From Lachnospiraceae bacterium UBA3821 (GTDB taxonomy: Bacteria > Bacillota > Clostridia > Lachnospirales > Lachnospiraceae), in NCBI GenBank assembly GCA_002368865.1, contig DFDT01000100.1, positions 1 to 31,373 on the forward strand: a stretch of 31,373 bases of DNA. The letters run 5' to 3'. A model generated the notes under the pieces. That model did not search any database. It was not told the origin of the DNA and worked only from the letters and a program-made list of their open reading frames with translations. This document shows, piece by piece, positions 1-7,634 of the stretch. The first letter of the stretch is position 1; each line of letters opens with the position of its first letter. The translations under genes and the position numbers were made by a program.

Positions 1-588
1 TGGACCATAAGAGCTGCAGCCCGCGGTGCCGTGTACGGTGATTTTGAGATACCGACCATCATTGACCCGTCCGCAGCTTCGTTTATAACGCTCATGTCAA
101 GGCGTGAGGGCTTCCGGGTCCAAAGCGCCAACAATGACGTTCTGGACGGCCTGCGGTGCACAGCCAGGGCCATGCGGAACGGTTACATAAAGATCAGCGA
201 CAAAAACAACCACCTCATAGAAGAAATGCAGGGCTATGTCTGGGATGATTCATCCGATGAAGATCGTCCGGTAAAAGTAGCAGATCACTTGTGTGTAACG
301 GGTGATACCGTTGTAATGATGTGCGACGGCGAAAAACCAATTAAGGAGCTTGTTGGGAAAACTGGTGTCGCTTGGAGCTTGAATCCTAAAACATTGCAAC
401 CGGAAAAGAAGCGGTTCCGCAACGTTATGCGCACACAAAAGAATGCTAAGATACTAAAAATCAAATTAAAAGACGGTAAGGCTATTAGATGCACAGAAGA
501 CCATCCTGTTTTAACACAAAGAGGTTATGTGCCTGCAAAGTATCTAAAAGCAACAGATGAATTGATAGAAATAACCGAAAGAGTGTAG
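1..588 (+). CDS. terL: Terminase large subunit, N-terminal piece fused to an N-intein (5' partial)
   Basis: The reading frame is open from base 1, so the gene starts before the window. The first 97 residues are the RNase H-like nuclease part of a phage terminase (PTIIDPSAASF, then NDVLDGLRCTARAM, then PVKVADHL). At Cys98 (base 292) it changes abruptly into an intein N-terminal region: CVTGDTVVM is block A and CTEDHPVLTQRGY is block B with its TxxH-like motif. It stops at TAG 586-588 after 98 intein residues. The terminase motif normally runs DHxxDAxRY, and the missing half (CDAMRYF) lies at 1341 behind a matching C-intein. TerL powers DNA packaging and cuts the concatemer. A full-length product therefore needs protein trans-splicing. 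The intein part is visibly more AT-rich than the terminase part. The GTG at 31 is an internal valine, not the start. Confidence 0.9.
   Translation, partial: WTIRAAARGAVYGDFEIPTIIDPSAASFITLMSRREGFRVQSANNDVLDGLRCTARAMRNGYIKISDKNNHLIEEMQGYVWDDSSDEDRPVKVADHLCVTGDTVVMMCDGEKPIKELVGKTGVAWSLNPKTLQPEKKRFRNVMRTQKNAKILKIKLKDGKAIRCTEDHPVLTQRGYVPAKYLKATDELIEITERV
292..585 (+). other. N-terminal half of a split intein
   Basis: These 98 residues begin with the nucleophilic Cys of block A (CVTGDTVVM) and carry block B near the end (GKAIRCTEDHPV). They stop at a TAG with no endonuclease or C-terminal splicing block in frame. The length is close to known split N-inteins of about 100 residues. It follows DHL of the terminase nuclease motif directly. 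Its partner is the C-intein ending at 1340. Confidence 0.85.
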
Positions 589-616
589 TATAATAAAAGC
601 AAAAAAGGAGAAAATT

Positions 617-1261
617 ATGCTACACGATATTCAATATTTTGATAACAACGACCTCGCATGTTATAACGGGTATTCATTCCGAAGAGATAAAAAAACAGGA
701 TATTATCTATCTTCAAAGCCGATCGGTAAAAGAAGGGTACGCTTACATCGTTATATTTGGGAGACAGAATCCAACAGGCAGATACCGAGAGGATACGACA
801 TACACCATGTTGATGGAGACAAAAACAATAACCACATAGACAATTTAATGCTTATTACAAAACACGATCACATGTGTCTGCATGGCGATGAGGCAACAGA
901 AGAAACAAATAACAAGCGTGTGAAAAATCTCATTGAAAAAGCCAGGCCAAAAGCCAGCGAATGGCACAAGTCGGAAATGGGAAGAGAATGGCACAGACAA
1001 CACGCGATTAAAGTATATAGCAACCTCGAACCAGTAGAATATACATGCGTCTTTTGTGGCAAAAAGTACAAGACAAAAAAACGATACGGAAAAAGTGAAA
1101 ACACATTTTGCAGCAATAATTGTAAGGCGGCGTTTCGGCGCGCTTCCGGCGTTGATGATGTCGAAAAGGAATGTAAATATTGTGGAAAAAAATTCTTTAC
1201 AAACAAGTACGCACCTGCCAAATACTGTCCGGAGCATAGGGATAGAAAGTATCGAGTTTGA
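617..1261 (+). CDS. HNH homing endonuclease with zinc ribbons, free-standing inside the split intein
   Basis: This is a 214-residue protein with its own ribosome binding site (GGAG at 607-610, 6 nt before the ATG), 28 nt after the N-intein stop. The HNH core is visible near residues 60-92 (YDIHHVDGDKNNNHIDNL, then HDHMCLHG). The C-terminal third has two Cys-rich pairs: CVFC with CSNNC, and CKYC with CPEH, which look like zinc ribbons. HNH proteins of this type nick or cut DNA at an intein-less or intron-less site and so spread the element. It lies in a third frame relative to both intein halves, so it is not an in-frame intein domain. Its last codons overlap the start of the C-intein homology. 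The region is AT-rich compared with the flanking phage genes. Confidence 0.85.
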   Translation: MLHDIQYFDNNDLACYNGYSFRRDKKTGYYLSSKPIGKRRVRLHRYIWETESNRQIPRGYDIHHVDGDKNNNHIDNLMLITKHDHMCLHGDEATEETNNKRVKNLIEKARPKASEWHKSEMGREWHRQHAIKVYSNLEPVEYTCVFCGKKYKTKKRYGKSENTFCSNNCKAAFRRASGVDDVEKECKYCGKKFFTNKYAPAKYCPEHRDRKYRV

Positions 1262-1424
1262 TGGATATGAAGATGTTTATAACATGGAGGTTGAAGACAA
1301 TCATAATTTTGCCGTGAATGGCGGAATCATAACACACAACTGTGACGCGATGCGCTACTTTGTTAAGACAATGCACATAGCAGACGAGCCAGAACCGTAC
1401 AACCCGATCTGGAACAAGTATTAA
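1155..1424 (+). CDS. terL: C-intein fused to the C-terminus of terminase large subunit (start unresolved)
   Basis: This frame encodes an intein C-terminal region followed by the end of TerL. Block F/G reads VYNMEVEDNHNFAVNGGII and ends in THN, directly before Cys1341, the +1 extein residue. CDAMRYFVKT restores the DHL/CDAMRY catalytic motif of the terminase nuclease. The remaining 27 residues finish the terminase. Intein homology starts at about 1239-1245 (IESIEFDGYED). No ATG, GTG or TTG lies there with a good ribosome binding site. The nearest in-frame ATGs are 1155 and 1158, inside the HNH gene and without a clear Shine-Dalgarno. An ATA at 1242 does have GGAG 7 nt upstream. I give 1155 as a canonical start only; the true start may be nearer 1242. 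Confidence 0.6.
   Translation: MMSKRNVNIVEKNSLQTSTHLPNTVRSIGIESIEFDGYEDVYNMEVEDNHNFAVNGGIITHNCDAMRYFVKTMHIADEPEPYNPIWNKY
1242..1340 (+). other. C-terminal half of the split intein
   Basis: About 33 residues from IESIEFDGYEDVY to the terminal THN, which is the usual length of a split C-intein. The penultimate His, final Asn and +1 Cys needed for the last two splicing steps are all present. The start codon for this half is unclear. Confidence 0.8.
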
Positions 1425-1441
1425 AAAGGGGAATGCCAGCT

Positions 1442-2830
1442 ATGGAATACACGTACCAAGACTATCTCGAAGTCTTAGAGACCAACAGCGAAACACAACT
1501 GATCCAGTTTGTTCTGAATGCGATCCATGAGCACAAGCGATCGGAGAAGTACGAGATTGCAGTAATCGCAGATGAATACTTCCGGCACCTGGACCGCACA
1601 ATCATCGATTATCAGAAGTTGTTATATACCGTCAGCGGCAAAGTTGTGCCGGACAACTACAGCGCCAATTTTAAGTTGTCGAGTAACTTTTTCTTCCAGG
1701 CAGTCACAAGCCTAAACCAGTATCTTTTAAGCAATGGTGTTTCCTGGGGGAAACCAGACACCGAAAAGCGGCTTGGGAAAGATTTTGATAAGCAGCTGCA
1801 GTATGCAGGGGAGCGGGCCCTTGTTGGCGCTGTGTCCTTTGGCTTTATGAACTATGACCATGTCGAGGTGTTCGCGTTTACAGAGTTTGTACCAATGTAC
1901 GACGAGGACAACAGTGCCCTCTGCGCCGGCATCCGCTTTTGGCAGATATCCAACCAGAAGCCTCTGCACGCCATTCTGTACGACTCTGATGGTTACACGC
2001 ACTTTGTGTGGAAGGATGGATTCGGCAGCATCAAAGAGCCGAAAACCCCGTACAAGATTACTGCAAAGAAAACCACTATCGGCGGAGTGGAAAACTACGA
2101 GGGTGCCAATTATCCAACGTTTCCGATTGTGCCGTTCTTCGGAATCAACCGGCAGTCAGAGCTCATCGGAAGGCGCGAGAAAATCGACTGTTATGATCTG
2201 ATCATCAGCGGCTTTGCAAACACGGTCGACGAAGCCAGCCTTATCTATTGGACCATAACCGGAGCCGCGGGGATGCGGGATATGGACCTGGTGAAGTTTG
2301 TGGAGCGCATCAAGACCGTCCACGCGGCCGCTATGGGCGAGGGACAGACAGCAGAAGCCCACAGTGTAGAAACGCCATACGCGAGCCGTGAGGCGCTTCT
2401 GGACCGTTTAAGAGATGATATTTATGACGACTTTATGATGGCAGATACAAGGAATGTTGCATCAGGATCCGTTGTTACCGCACAGATCGAGGCCGCGTTC
2501 CATAACATTGATATCAAAGCAAACTTGTATGAATTTTGTGTCCTTGATTTTATCAATGGGATTTTGAAGGTCCTTGGAATTGAAGACGAGGCCAGCTTTA
2601 CACGGTCGAAGATCATCAACCAGCAGGAGCAGGTCGGCGTGGTCCTATCTGCTGCTGACCATCTTGACGATGAATATGTAACCAGAAAGGTTCTTGATAT
2701 TCTTGGAGATGGGGACCAGGCCGACGAGGTACTCAAGCGCAGAGACGCGGAGGACATGGCCCGGATCAGCATCCCGGAAGAGCCGGCTGAGGACAACAAG
2801 CCGGAACAGATCACACAACAACAGGAGTAA
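1442..2830 (+). CDS. Portal protein (SPP1 gp6-like)
   Basis: A protein of about 462 residues placed directly after the terminase and before the Mu gpF-like protein, the standard position of the portal. Portals form the dodecameric ring at the capsid vertex through which DNA is packed. The sequence resembles the SPP1 gp6 family: an N-terminal region with YQKLLYTVSGKVVPDNY and LSSNFFFQAV, a middle with FPIVPFFGINRQSELIGRREKI, a helical clip/stem region, and a charged Gln/Glu-rich tail. I prefer ATG 1442 because the GGGG at 1428-1431 is 10 nt upstream. The in-frame ATG at 1433 is only 1 nt from it. Confidence 0.88.
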   Translation: MEYTYQDYLEVLETNSETQLIQFVLNAIHEHKRSEKYEIAVIADEYFRHLDRTIIDYQKLLYTVSGKVVPDNYSANFKLSSNFFFQAVTSLNQYLLSNGVSWGKPDTEKRLGKDFDKQLQYAGERALVGAVSFGFMNYDHVEVFAFTEFVPMYDEDNSALCAGIRFWQISNQKPLHAILYDSDGYTHFVWKDGFGSIKEPKTPYKITAKKTTIGGVENYEGANYPTFPIVPFFGINRQSELIGRREKIDCYDLIISGFANTVDEASLIYWTITGAAGMRDMDLVKFVERIKTVHAAAMGEGQTAEAHSVETPYASREALLDRLRDDIYDDFMMADTRNVASGSVVTAQIEAAFHNIDIKANLYEFCVLDFINGILKVLGIEDEASFTRSKIINQQEQVGVVLSAADHLDDEYVTRKVLDILGDGDQADEVLKRRDAEDMARISIPEEPAEDNKPEQITQQQE

Positions 2831-2836
2831 TAAGGT

Positions 2837-3964
2837 ATGGCGGATATCGGGCACGAGCTCACCGAAGAGCGCATAAAAGAAATAGAAAAAGAGCTGCAGC
2901 AGGAGTACACGAAAGCCGCCAAAGAAATAAAAGAAAAACTCGACGACTATCTTGATCGATTTGAAATCAGGGATGAAAAATGGCGGCAGTGGGTTGATGA
3001 TGGCAAAAAGACACAGGAAGAATACATTGCATGGCGAAACAGCCAAATGGCTGCAGGCGATCGATGGGAAAAGATGAAGGACACCCTTGCCGATGATCTG
3101 ATGCACGCGAACGATATAGCTATGGATATCACATCAGGCCACATGCCGGAAATATTCTCCATCAATGGCAATTACTCAATTTACAAAGCAGAACGCGACG
3201 CACACATTGACACAGGCTTGACCCTCTACAACCGTGACGCTGTAAACCGCATTGTGAGGGACAGACCGGACCTGTTCCTTCCGCCAGGGAAAACGCTCTC
3301 AAAGAAGATTATGGAAGGAACCGTGAAGCGCTGGGAGCGTCAGCAGATACAGTCCAAAATGATCCAGAGCATCATGCAGGGGAAATCGATTCCCAACATG
3401 GCCAGAGACATTGCAGAGAAAACCACCGGCAGCGAGTTTAAGGCGGCAGTCCGGAACGCTCGCACGATGTCCACTAATGCGCAGAACGCGGGGCGGTACG
3501 ACGCTTACAACAGGCTCACGAAGGCAGGCGTGCAAATCACTCTCGAATGGTCCGCAACCCTGGACAACCGCACAAGGCACTCACACAGAATGATGCACGG
3601 CCAGCGCAGGAACGTTGGAGAGCCGTTTGAGGTCGACGGTGTAAAGATCATGTACCCGGCGCAGACTGGAAAGTTTATGGGCGTGTCCTCGGTCCCACAG
3701 GAAATGCTGTGGAACTGCAGGTGCACGATCCTGGCATACGTCAAAGGTTTCGAACTTGACACAATCAAAGAATCAGACAAGCTAAAGAAGGCCGGCATGA
3801 GCTTTGATGATTGGCTCAAAGCAAAAGAGAAACCGGAGCCCATCCTGCGCCAGAAAGAGAAGGGAGACGCGGCCAGCGCACGTTACCGCAAGGAGTACGC
3901 AGATGGGAAGAATGTCGGCCCGGCGAGACCACTGGGAGAAAAGAGAAAGAAGGCGAAAAAATGA
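2837..3964 (+). CDS. Minor head protein, Mu gpF-like
   Basis: A 375-residue protein. The N-terminal half is helical and highly charged. The C-terminal half (about residues 195-300) has the gpF-family hallmarks: WSATLDNRTRHSHRMMHGQ and later WNCRCTI with the paired Cys residues. Proteins of this family sit inside or at the base of the capsid near the portal and may be ejected with the DNA. AGGAG at the end of the portal gene supports ATG 2837. The stop overlaps the next start (ATGA at 3961), which suggests coupled translation. Confidence 0.88.
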   Translation: MADIGHELTEERIKEIEKELQQEYTKAAKEIKEKLDDYLDRFEIRDEKWRQWVDDGKKTQEEYIAWRNSQMAAGDRWEKMKDTLADDLMHANDIAMDITSGHMPEIFSINGNYSIYKAERDAHIDTGLTLYNRDAVNRIVRDRPDLFLPPGKTLSKKIMEGTVKRWERQQIQSKMIQSIMQGKSIPNMARDIAEKTTGSEFKAAVRNARTMSTNAQNAGRYDAYNRLTKAGVQITLEWSATLDNRTRHSHRMMHGQRRNVGEPFEVDGVKIMYPAQTGKFMGVSSVPQEMLWNCRCTILAYVKGFELDTIKESDKLKKAGMSFDDWLKAKEKPEPILRQKEKGDAASARYRKEYADGKNVGPARPLGEKRKKAKK

Positions 3965-4449
3965 GGATTGAAGGATTTGTTGATATCAAAGACAACTCCG
4001 AGTTTTTTATTGCCGCTGTCGAAGCTGCCGCGGAAAGGGCTCTGGACGCGGCCGGCATGCAGGCGGCATCGGCATGCGCCAGGGAACTGCAGAGAAGCCC
4101 GTCAAGGATTGACACCGGTCTGCTCAGGAACTCAATCACGTGGGCTGTTGGTGGTAAGTCGGCAGCCATATCGAGTTATTCTGCAGACAGGCCGAGCAGA
4201 CACATGAATGAGGACAGTGTCTGGTCCGTTCTGCAGGCGGCAAGACCGAGCTCCGGATCATACAGCGGAACAGCTCCGGCAGACACCGACAAGACCAGGA
4301 GCGTTTATATTGGGACTAACGTAGAGTACGCCATCTATGTCCATGAGGGCACCAAACATATGACCGCCAACCACTTTTTGAAGAATGGAATCTCAAAGAA
4401 TCGCGGCAAGTTAACAGAAATCATGAAAACAATATTGCAAAGCAGCTGA
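3961..4449 (+). CDS. HK97 gp10-like / neck protein
   Basis: 162 residues from ATG 3961, which overlaps the upstream stop as ATGA. The C-terminal half carries the gp10-type motif around TRSVYIGTNVEYAIYVHEGTK and NHFLKNGI, typical of proteins at the head-tail interface. An Ala-rich helix (AAVEAAAERALDAAG) precedes SRIDTGLLRNSI, also usual for the family. In many siphoviruses this gene lies after the capsid gene; here it lies before the scaffold. The frame is open further upstream to 3811, but that part only overlaps the gpF-like gene. Confidence 0.75.
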   Translation: MRIEGFVDIKDNSEFFIAAVEAAAERALDAAGMQAASACARELQRSPSRIDTGLLRNSITWAVGGKSAAISSYSADRPSRHMNEDSVWSVLQAARPSSGSYSGTAPADTDKTRSVYIGTNVEYAIYVHEGTKHMTANHFLKNGISKNRGKLTEIMKTILQSS

Positions 4450-4481
4450 CAATTTTATAAAATCGAATGCAGGAGTAATAA

Positions 4482-4631
4482 ATGAGCCAAAAACAGAATA
4501 AAGAGAGCGGTATTCCGGTGAAGTGTTCCTGCGGAAAAATGGTCGCACGAATGCGAAACGGGAAAATCTACGTTTACTGCAAGACATGTAAACGGGAGGT
4601 ACAGCTCGAAGTAGAGCCAAGAGCCAAGTAG
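4482..4631 (+). CDS. Com-like small zinc-ribbon protein
   Basis: A 49-residue gene with AGGAG at 4471-4475, 6 nt before the ATG. It has two Cys pairs, CSC and CKTC, separated by about 20 residues, plus many Lys/Arg. This is the pattern of Com, the Mu zinc-binding RNA regulator, and of similar small proteins in phage head operons. A terminator hairpin follows immediately, so the gene closes the first transcription unit. Function is inferred from motif and size only. Confidence 0.7.
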   Translation: MSQKQNKESGIPVKCSCGKMVARMRNGKIYVYCKTCKREVQLEVEPRAK

Positions 4632-4634
4632 CCC

Positions 4635-4672
4635 AGAGCCATTGAACAGACGTGTTCAGTGGCTCTTTTTTT
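4635..4672 (+). terminator. Rho-independent terminator before the scaffold gene
   Basis: A 14-bp stem, AGAGCCATTGAACA with TGTTCAGTGGCTCT (one G.T wobble), a 4-nt loop, and then a run of seven T. It separates the packaging/minor head genes from scaffold and capsid and may lower readthrough between them. Confidence 0.85.
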
Positions 4673-4682
4673 ATACTCGGCC

Positions 4683-4721
4683 GTCGAAGCACTGACGGTT
4701 TCCGCATGTCGAAGCACTGAC
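4683..4721. repeat. 14-bp direct repeat upstream of scaffold
   Basis: GTCGAAGCACTGAC occurs at 4683-4696 and again at 4708-4721, 25 bp apart, in the gap between the terminator and the scaffold ribosome binding site. It could be a protein-binding site or part of an attenuator. Confidence 0.6.
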
Positions 4722-4747
4722 AGCGGGCAAAAAGAAAAGGAGGATCA

Positions 4748-5353
4748 ATGGCAGTAACAAGGAAACTTTTGAAAGCACTCGGAATCGAAGATGAAAAGGC
4801 GGACCAGATTCTTGAGGCGCACACTGAAACCGTCAACGAGATCAGGGAAGAGCGCGACCGCTACAAGGCGGATGCAGAACAGCTTCCCGGAGTGCAGCAG
4901 GAGCTTGCAGAACTGAAAGAAGCGGCGGAGCAGAATGCCAACAACCCGTACAAAGCACAGTACGAGAACATCAAGAAGCAGTTTGATGATTACAAGGCAG
5001 ACGTCGAAGCACAGCAGGCAAAAGCCAGCAAACAGGCAGCGTACAGAAAGCTCCTGGTGGATGCAAAGGTGTCCGAAAAGCTCATTGATTCGATCTTGAA
5101 AGTGACTCCCGTTGATGATCTGGAGCTTGAGGAAAGCGGCCAGCTCAAAAACGCGGAAGAGCTGAAAAAGAACATCGCAGAACAGTGGGACGGCTTCATC
5201 GTCAAAGAAGAGACCCACGGAGCACAGTCATACAACCCGCCCGGCACAGGTGGCGGGGCTGCCGGAGGAAGCGCGACAAAGAGCCGTGCGGCGATCCTGG
5301 CAGAGCAGTACAATGCGTCGCTTTACGGCGCAGCACCAAAGGAGGGTAAATAA
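4748..5353 (+). CDS. Scaffolding protein, phage Gp20-like
   Basis: A 201-residue protein directly upstream of the capsid genes, with AGGAGGATCA before the ATG. Residues 15-110 form a long charged coiled coil (many Glu, Lys, Gln, Ala), and the C-terminus is Gly/Ala-rich with GTGGGAAGGSATKSRA, as in Gp20-type minor structural/scaffold proteins of Firmicutes phages. Scaffolds guide procapsid assembly and are then removed. No protease gene is seen nearby, so removal without cleavage is likely. Confidence 0.82.
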   Translation: MAVTRKLLKALGIEDEKADQILEAHTETVNEIREERDRYKADAEQLPGVQQELAELKEAAEQNANNPYKAQYENIKKQFDDYKADVEAQQAKASKQAAYRKLLVDAKVSEKLIDSILKVTPVDDLELEESGQLKNAEELKKNIAEQWDGFIVKEETHGAQSYNPPGTGGGAAGGSATKSRAAILAEQYNASLYGAAPKEGK

Positions 5354-5710
5354 ATGAGTTTTATCAACCTCAATGACCAGGGGACCGTTTACGCTCCCGG
5401 TTACTTCCTCGCACATGAGGAATGTGTAAGAGAAACAAGAGAAATCCCGCAGACCGGCGCCACCACTGCTGCAGACGGCAGCAAGTATGTCAAGATGGGC
5501 ACTCCGTTCCCGGCCAACGGCGCAACGGCAATCGGCCTGGTATACGAGGACGTTGACGTGACGAGCGGCAACATGCCAGGATCAGTCGTCACCAAAGGCG
5601 TCGTGATCGAGAGCAGGCTCCCTGTCACCCTGGCAGATGCAGCAAAGACCGCGCTTGAGGGCCTTGGCTTCAAGTTCGTTACAGAGCCCGCCGTCACCCG
5701 CCCTTACTGA
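5354..5710 (+). CDS. Possible head decoration or fibre protein
   Basis: A 118-residue protein immediately after the scaffold (GGAGG 8 nt before the ATG) and 25 nt before the major capsid gene. It is rich in Gly, Thr and Val with short beta-type stretches (AIGLVYEDVDVTSGNMPG, VVTKGVVIESRLPV) and has no transmembrane segment. The position between scaffold and major capsid is typical of small decoration proteins that stabilise the shell. Assignment rests mainly on position and composition. Confidence 0.55.
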   Translation: MSFINLNDQGTVYAPGYFLAHEECVRETREIPQTGATTAADGSKYVKMGTPFPANGATAIGLVYEDVDVTSGNMPGSVVTKGVVIESRLPVTLADAAKTALEGLGFKFVTEPAVTRPY

Positions 5711-5735
5711 TCGGATTAAGAAGGAGGTATGAATT

Positions 5736-6797
5736 ATGCCCAGAATCGCATGGGAAAATGATATTCTTGGCCTTGTGCCCAAAACTGACTGGCTGGACGT
5801 TGGCACTATCGTCACCCGTCCGAATGATCCGGTTGATCAGGTAATTGATGATACAAAAACAGACAACCTGGTGGCAGAGTGGGAGTCCCTGGCTGCAGAG
5901 TTCCAGATCCCCGTCATGGCGCAGTTCCACGGCTTTGATACTGAAGCAAAGACCACTTTCCGCGTGCCAGTCGATCGTCACAACATCGAGAAGGGTCTGA
6001 TCAAGGTAAAGATCAATCAGTCCGAGAGAATGCGCACGCTGCTGCGCTCCGGCGTCCAGAATGATGATCTTTATGATTACATCATCAGAGACGGCATCCG
6101 CCTGTCTGATCAGGTTGTTACAAGGTCCAAGGTCGCCAAGAATGAACTTCTGGCCACCGGCAAAGTGACGATCAAAGAGAACAACCTGAATCTGACTGTT
6201 GACTACGGCGTGCCCAACGCCAACACATCACTCACCCTGGATCTTTCCTCTTCCGCGGATATTATCTCCCAGATTCAGACCATCGTTGACAGCGCCAAGA
6301 ATGCAGGCGTCACAATCACCGGAATCTATACCAGCAGCGCCAATATCAACAAGATGCGCCAGAACGCTGGTCTGCAGACCGCTATCAACGGCAACATCGG
6401 CGCCGGGTCCATGATCAGAAAAACAGTTATGGAGGAGTTCCTGTCCGAAGAGTTCGGCATTAACACCATCCTGACCAATGATCTGACATACGGCAAGAGC
6501 GCTACAGTCGGCGCCAACGGCCGCCCCAACATCACCACCGCGAGATACTTCCCGCAGAACAAGGTGACATTCTTCGCAACAAACCCAGGCGGACGCCTGG
6601 GCCGCGGTCTCTGGGGAGACCCGCCTGAGATCGACAACGCGAGATTTTACAGCAATGAGGAGCCTTCCAGCTCTCCTTTTGTTTATGTTACACAGAAGAT
6701 GGAGTGGGATCCTGCAGTGCTGTGGACAAAGGCTTCCGGTCTGTTCATGCCGGTCCTGTTCAATCCGAACAGCCTGTACATCGCAACCGTATCCTGA
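5736..6797 (+). CDS. Major capsid protein (lambda gpE-like)
   Basis: 353 residues, preceded by AAGGAGG. Features fit the lambda gpE/HK97-fold group: an N-terminal region with FRVPVDRHNIEKGLIKVKINQSERMRTL, a middle with ITGIYTSSANINKMRQNAGL, and a C-terminal region with KVTFFATNPGGRLGRGLWGDPPE and a PSSSPFVYVTQKMEWDP beta stretch. It forms the icosahedral shell. It follows scaffold and the decoration candidate and precedes the connector genes. Confidence 0.88.
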   Translation: MPRIAWENDILGLVPKTDWLDVGTIVTRPNDPVDQVIDDTKTDNLVAEWESLAAEFQIPVMAQFHGFDTEAKTTFRVPVDRHNIEKGLIKVKINQSERMRTLLRSGVQNDDLYDYIIRDGIRLSDQVVTRSKVAKNELLATGKVTIKENNLNLTVDYGVPNANTSLTLDLSSSADIISQIQTIVDSAKNAGVTITGIYTSSANINKMRQNAGLQTAINGNIGAGSMIRKTVMEEFLSEEFGINTILTNDLTYGKSATVGANGRPNITTARYFPQNKVTFFATNPGGRLGRGLWGDPPEIDNARFYSNEEPSSSPFVYVTQKMEWDPAVLWTKASGLFMPVLFNPNSLYIATVS

Positions 6798-6813
6798 TCG
6801 AAGAGGTGCAGCA

Positions 6814-7278
6814 ATGCTTACTGAACTTTGCCAGTACTTGAAGAATTGGTTTGAGCTCGACCAGATCAGCGGCAAAGTCACTATCACTGACGGCAATATC
6901 ACTGTCGTCAGTGATAGTTTACTTTACGGCGGAAGTGTTCCAACAATTCAATCTGGCCAGTATATACATATCGAGGGGAGCGTATTTAATAGCGGTGTCC
7001 ATCAGTACGGCGAGGATACGCTTACCAATGAAACATTCGAAGGAACTGTCTGGCTGATGGGGATCCCGCAGGCCATCATTGATCTGGATGCAGAAATTAC
7101 CGCGTGGCGGGACAAATACGAGTCAATCAGCAGCCCTGCAATGAGTCCATTCAATTCGGAATCCTTCAAAGGGTATGCGTACTCAAAAGGGACTGTAAGT
7201 AGTGGAGCCGGCGCAGAGAGCGCGCTCGGCTGGCAGAACGTTTTCGGGCCAAGGCTGGCACCATGGAGGAAGATATGA
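6814..7278 (+). CDS. Head-tail connector (adaptor)
   Basis: 154 residues starting at ATG 6814 with GAGGTG upstream, directly after the major capsid gene. The C-terminal GWQNVFGPRLAPWRKI is a pattern I associate with connectors of Firmicutes siphoviruses. The middle is beta-rich (VTITDGNITVVSDSL). The stop overlaps the next start (ATGA at 7275). A perfect 13-bp inverted repeat lies inside the coding sequence at 6880-6918. Confidence 0.65.
   Translation: MLTELCQYLKNWFELDQISGKVTITDGNITVVSDSLLYGGSVPTIQSGQYIHIEGSVFNSGVHQYGEDTLTNETFEGTVWLMGIPQAIIDLDAEITAWRDKYESISSPAMSPFNSESFKGYAYSKGTVSSGAGAESALGWQNVFGPRLAPWRKI
6880..6918. repeat. Perfect 13-bp inverted repeat inside the connector gene
   Basis: ACTATCACTGACG at 6880-6892 and its exact complement CGTCAGTGATAGT at 6906-6918, with a 13-nt loop. 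It can form a stable hairpin in the mRNA about 65 nt after the start codon, or serve as a binding site. Confidence 0.75.
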
Positions 7279-7631
7279 GCCTGATAGATGAAGCAATGGA
7301 GCCCTGCATCATTATGGATAAAGTGACCAGGGACGACGGTTATGGCGGAGTAGTGACCGAATACACAGAGGGTGCACCATTTTCCGCAGCGATAGCCTTT
7401 GATGATTCGATCATGGCAAGGATCGCTTCTGCCCAGGGTGTCACCGATCTGTACACGGTCACAACCAGGAGAAACATTGTTTTGCGGGCCCAGGACGTTT
7501 TCAAGCGTGTCAGCGACGGAAAAATGCTGCAGGTCACATCCGATGGAGACGACAATGCAACACCCGCTTCCGCGTCTCTCGACATGCGCGTTGTGAGTGC
7601 AAAAGAATTCAAATCCAAGAAGAAAGGTTGA
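7275..7631 (+). CDS. Head closure (stopper) protein
   Basis: 118 residues. ATG 7275 is chosen over ATG 7263 because GGAGGA ends 4 nt before it and because the codon forms an ATGA overlap with the upstream stop. The short beta-barrel-like layout (MDKVTRDDGYGGVVTEY, PFSAAIAFDD, LYTVTTRRN, FKRVSDGKMLQVTSDG) and position between connector and tail terminator fit the SPP1 gp16-type stopper that seals the filled head. Confidence 0.65.
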   Translation: MSLIDEAMEPCIIMDKVTRDDGYGGVVTEYTEGAPFSAAIAFDDSIMARIASAQGVTDLYTVTTRRNIVLRAQDVFKRVSDGKMLQVTSDGDDNATPASASLDMRVVSAKEFKSKKKG

Positions 7632-7634
7632 GCA

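Noticed and set aside
1..1424. Group I intron instead of an intein in the terminase
   Set aside because: The inserted sequence encodes intein blocks A, B, F and G with the Cys, His-Asn and +1 Cys residues; no group I core motifs are seen.
6228..6902. 224-residue minus-strand frame
   Set aside because: Shadow of the major capsid gene.
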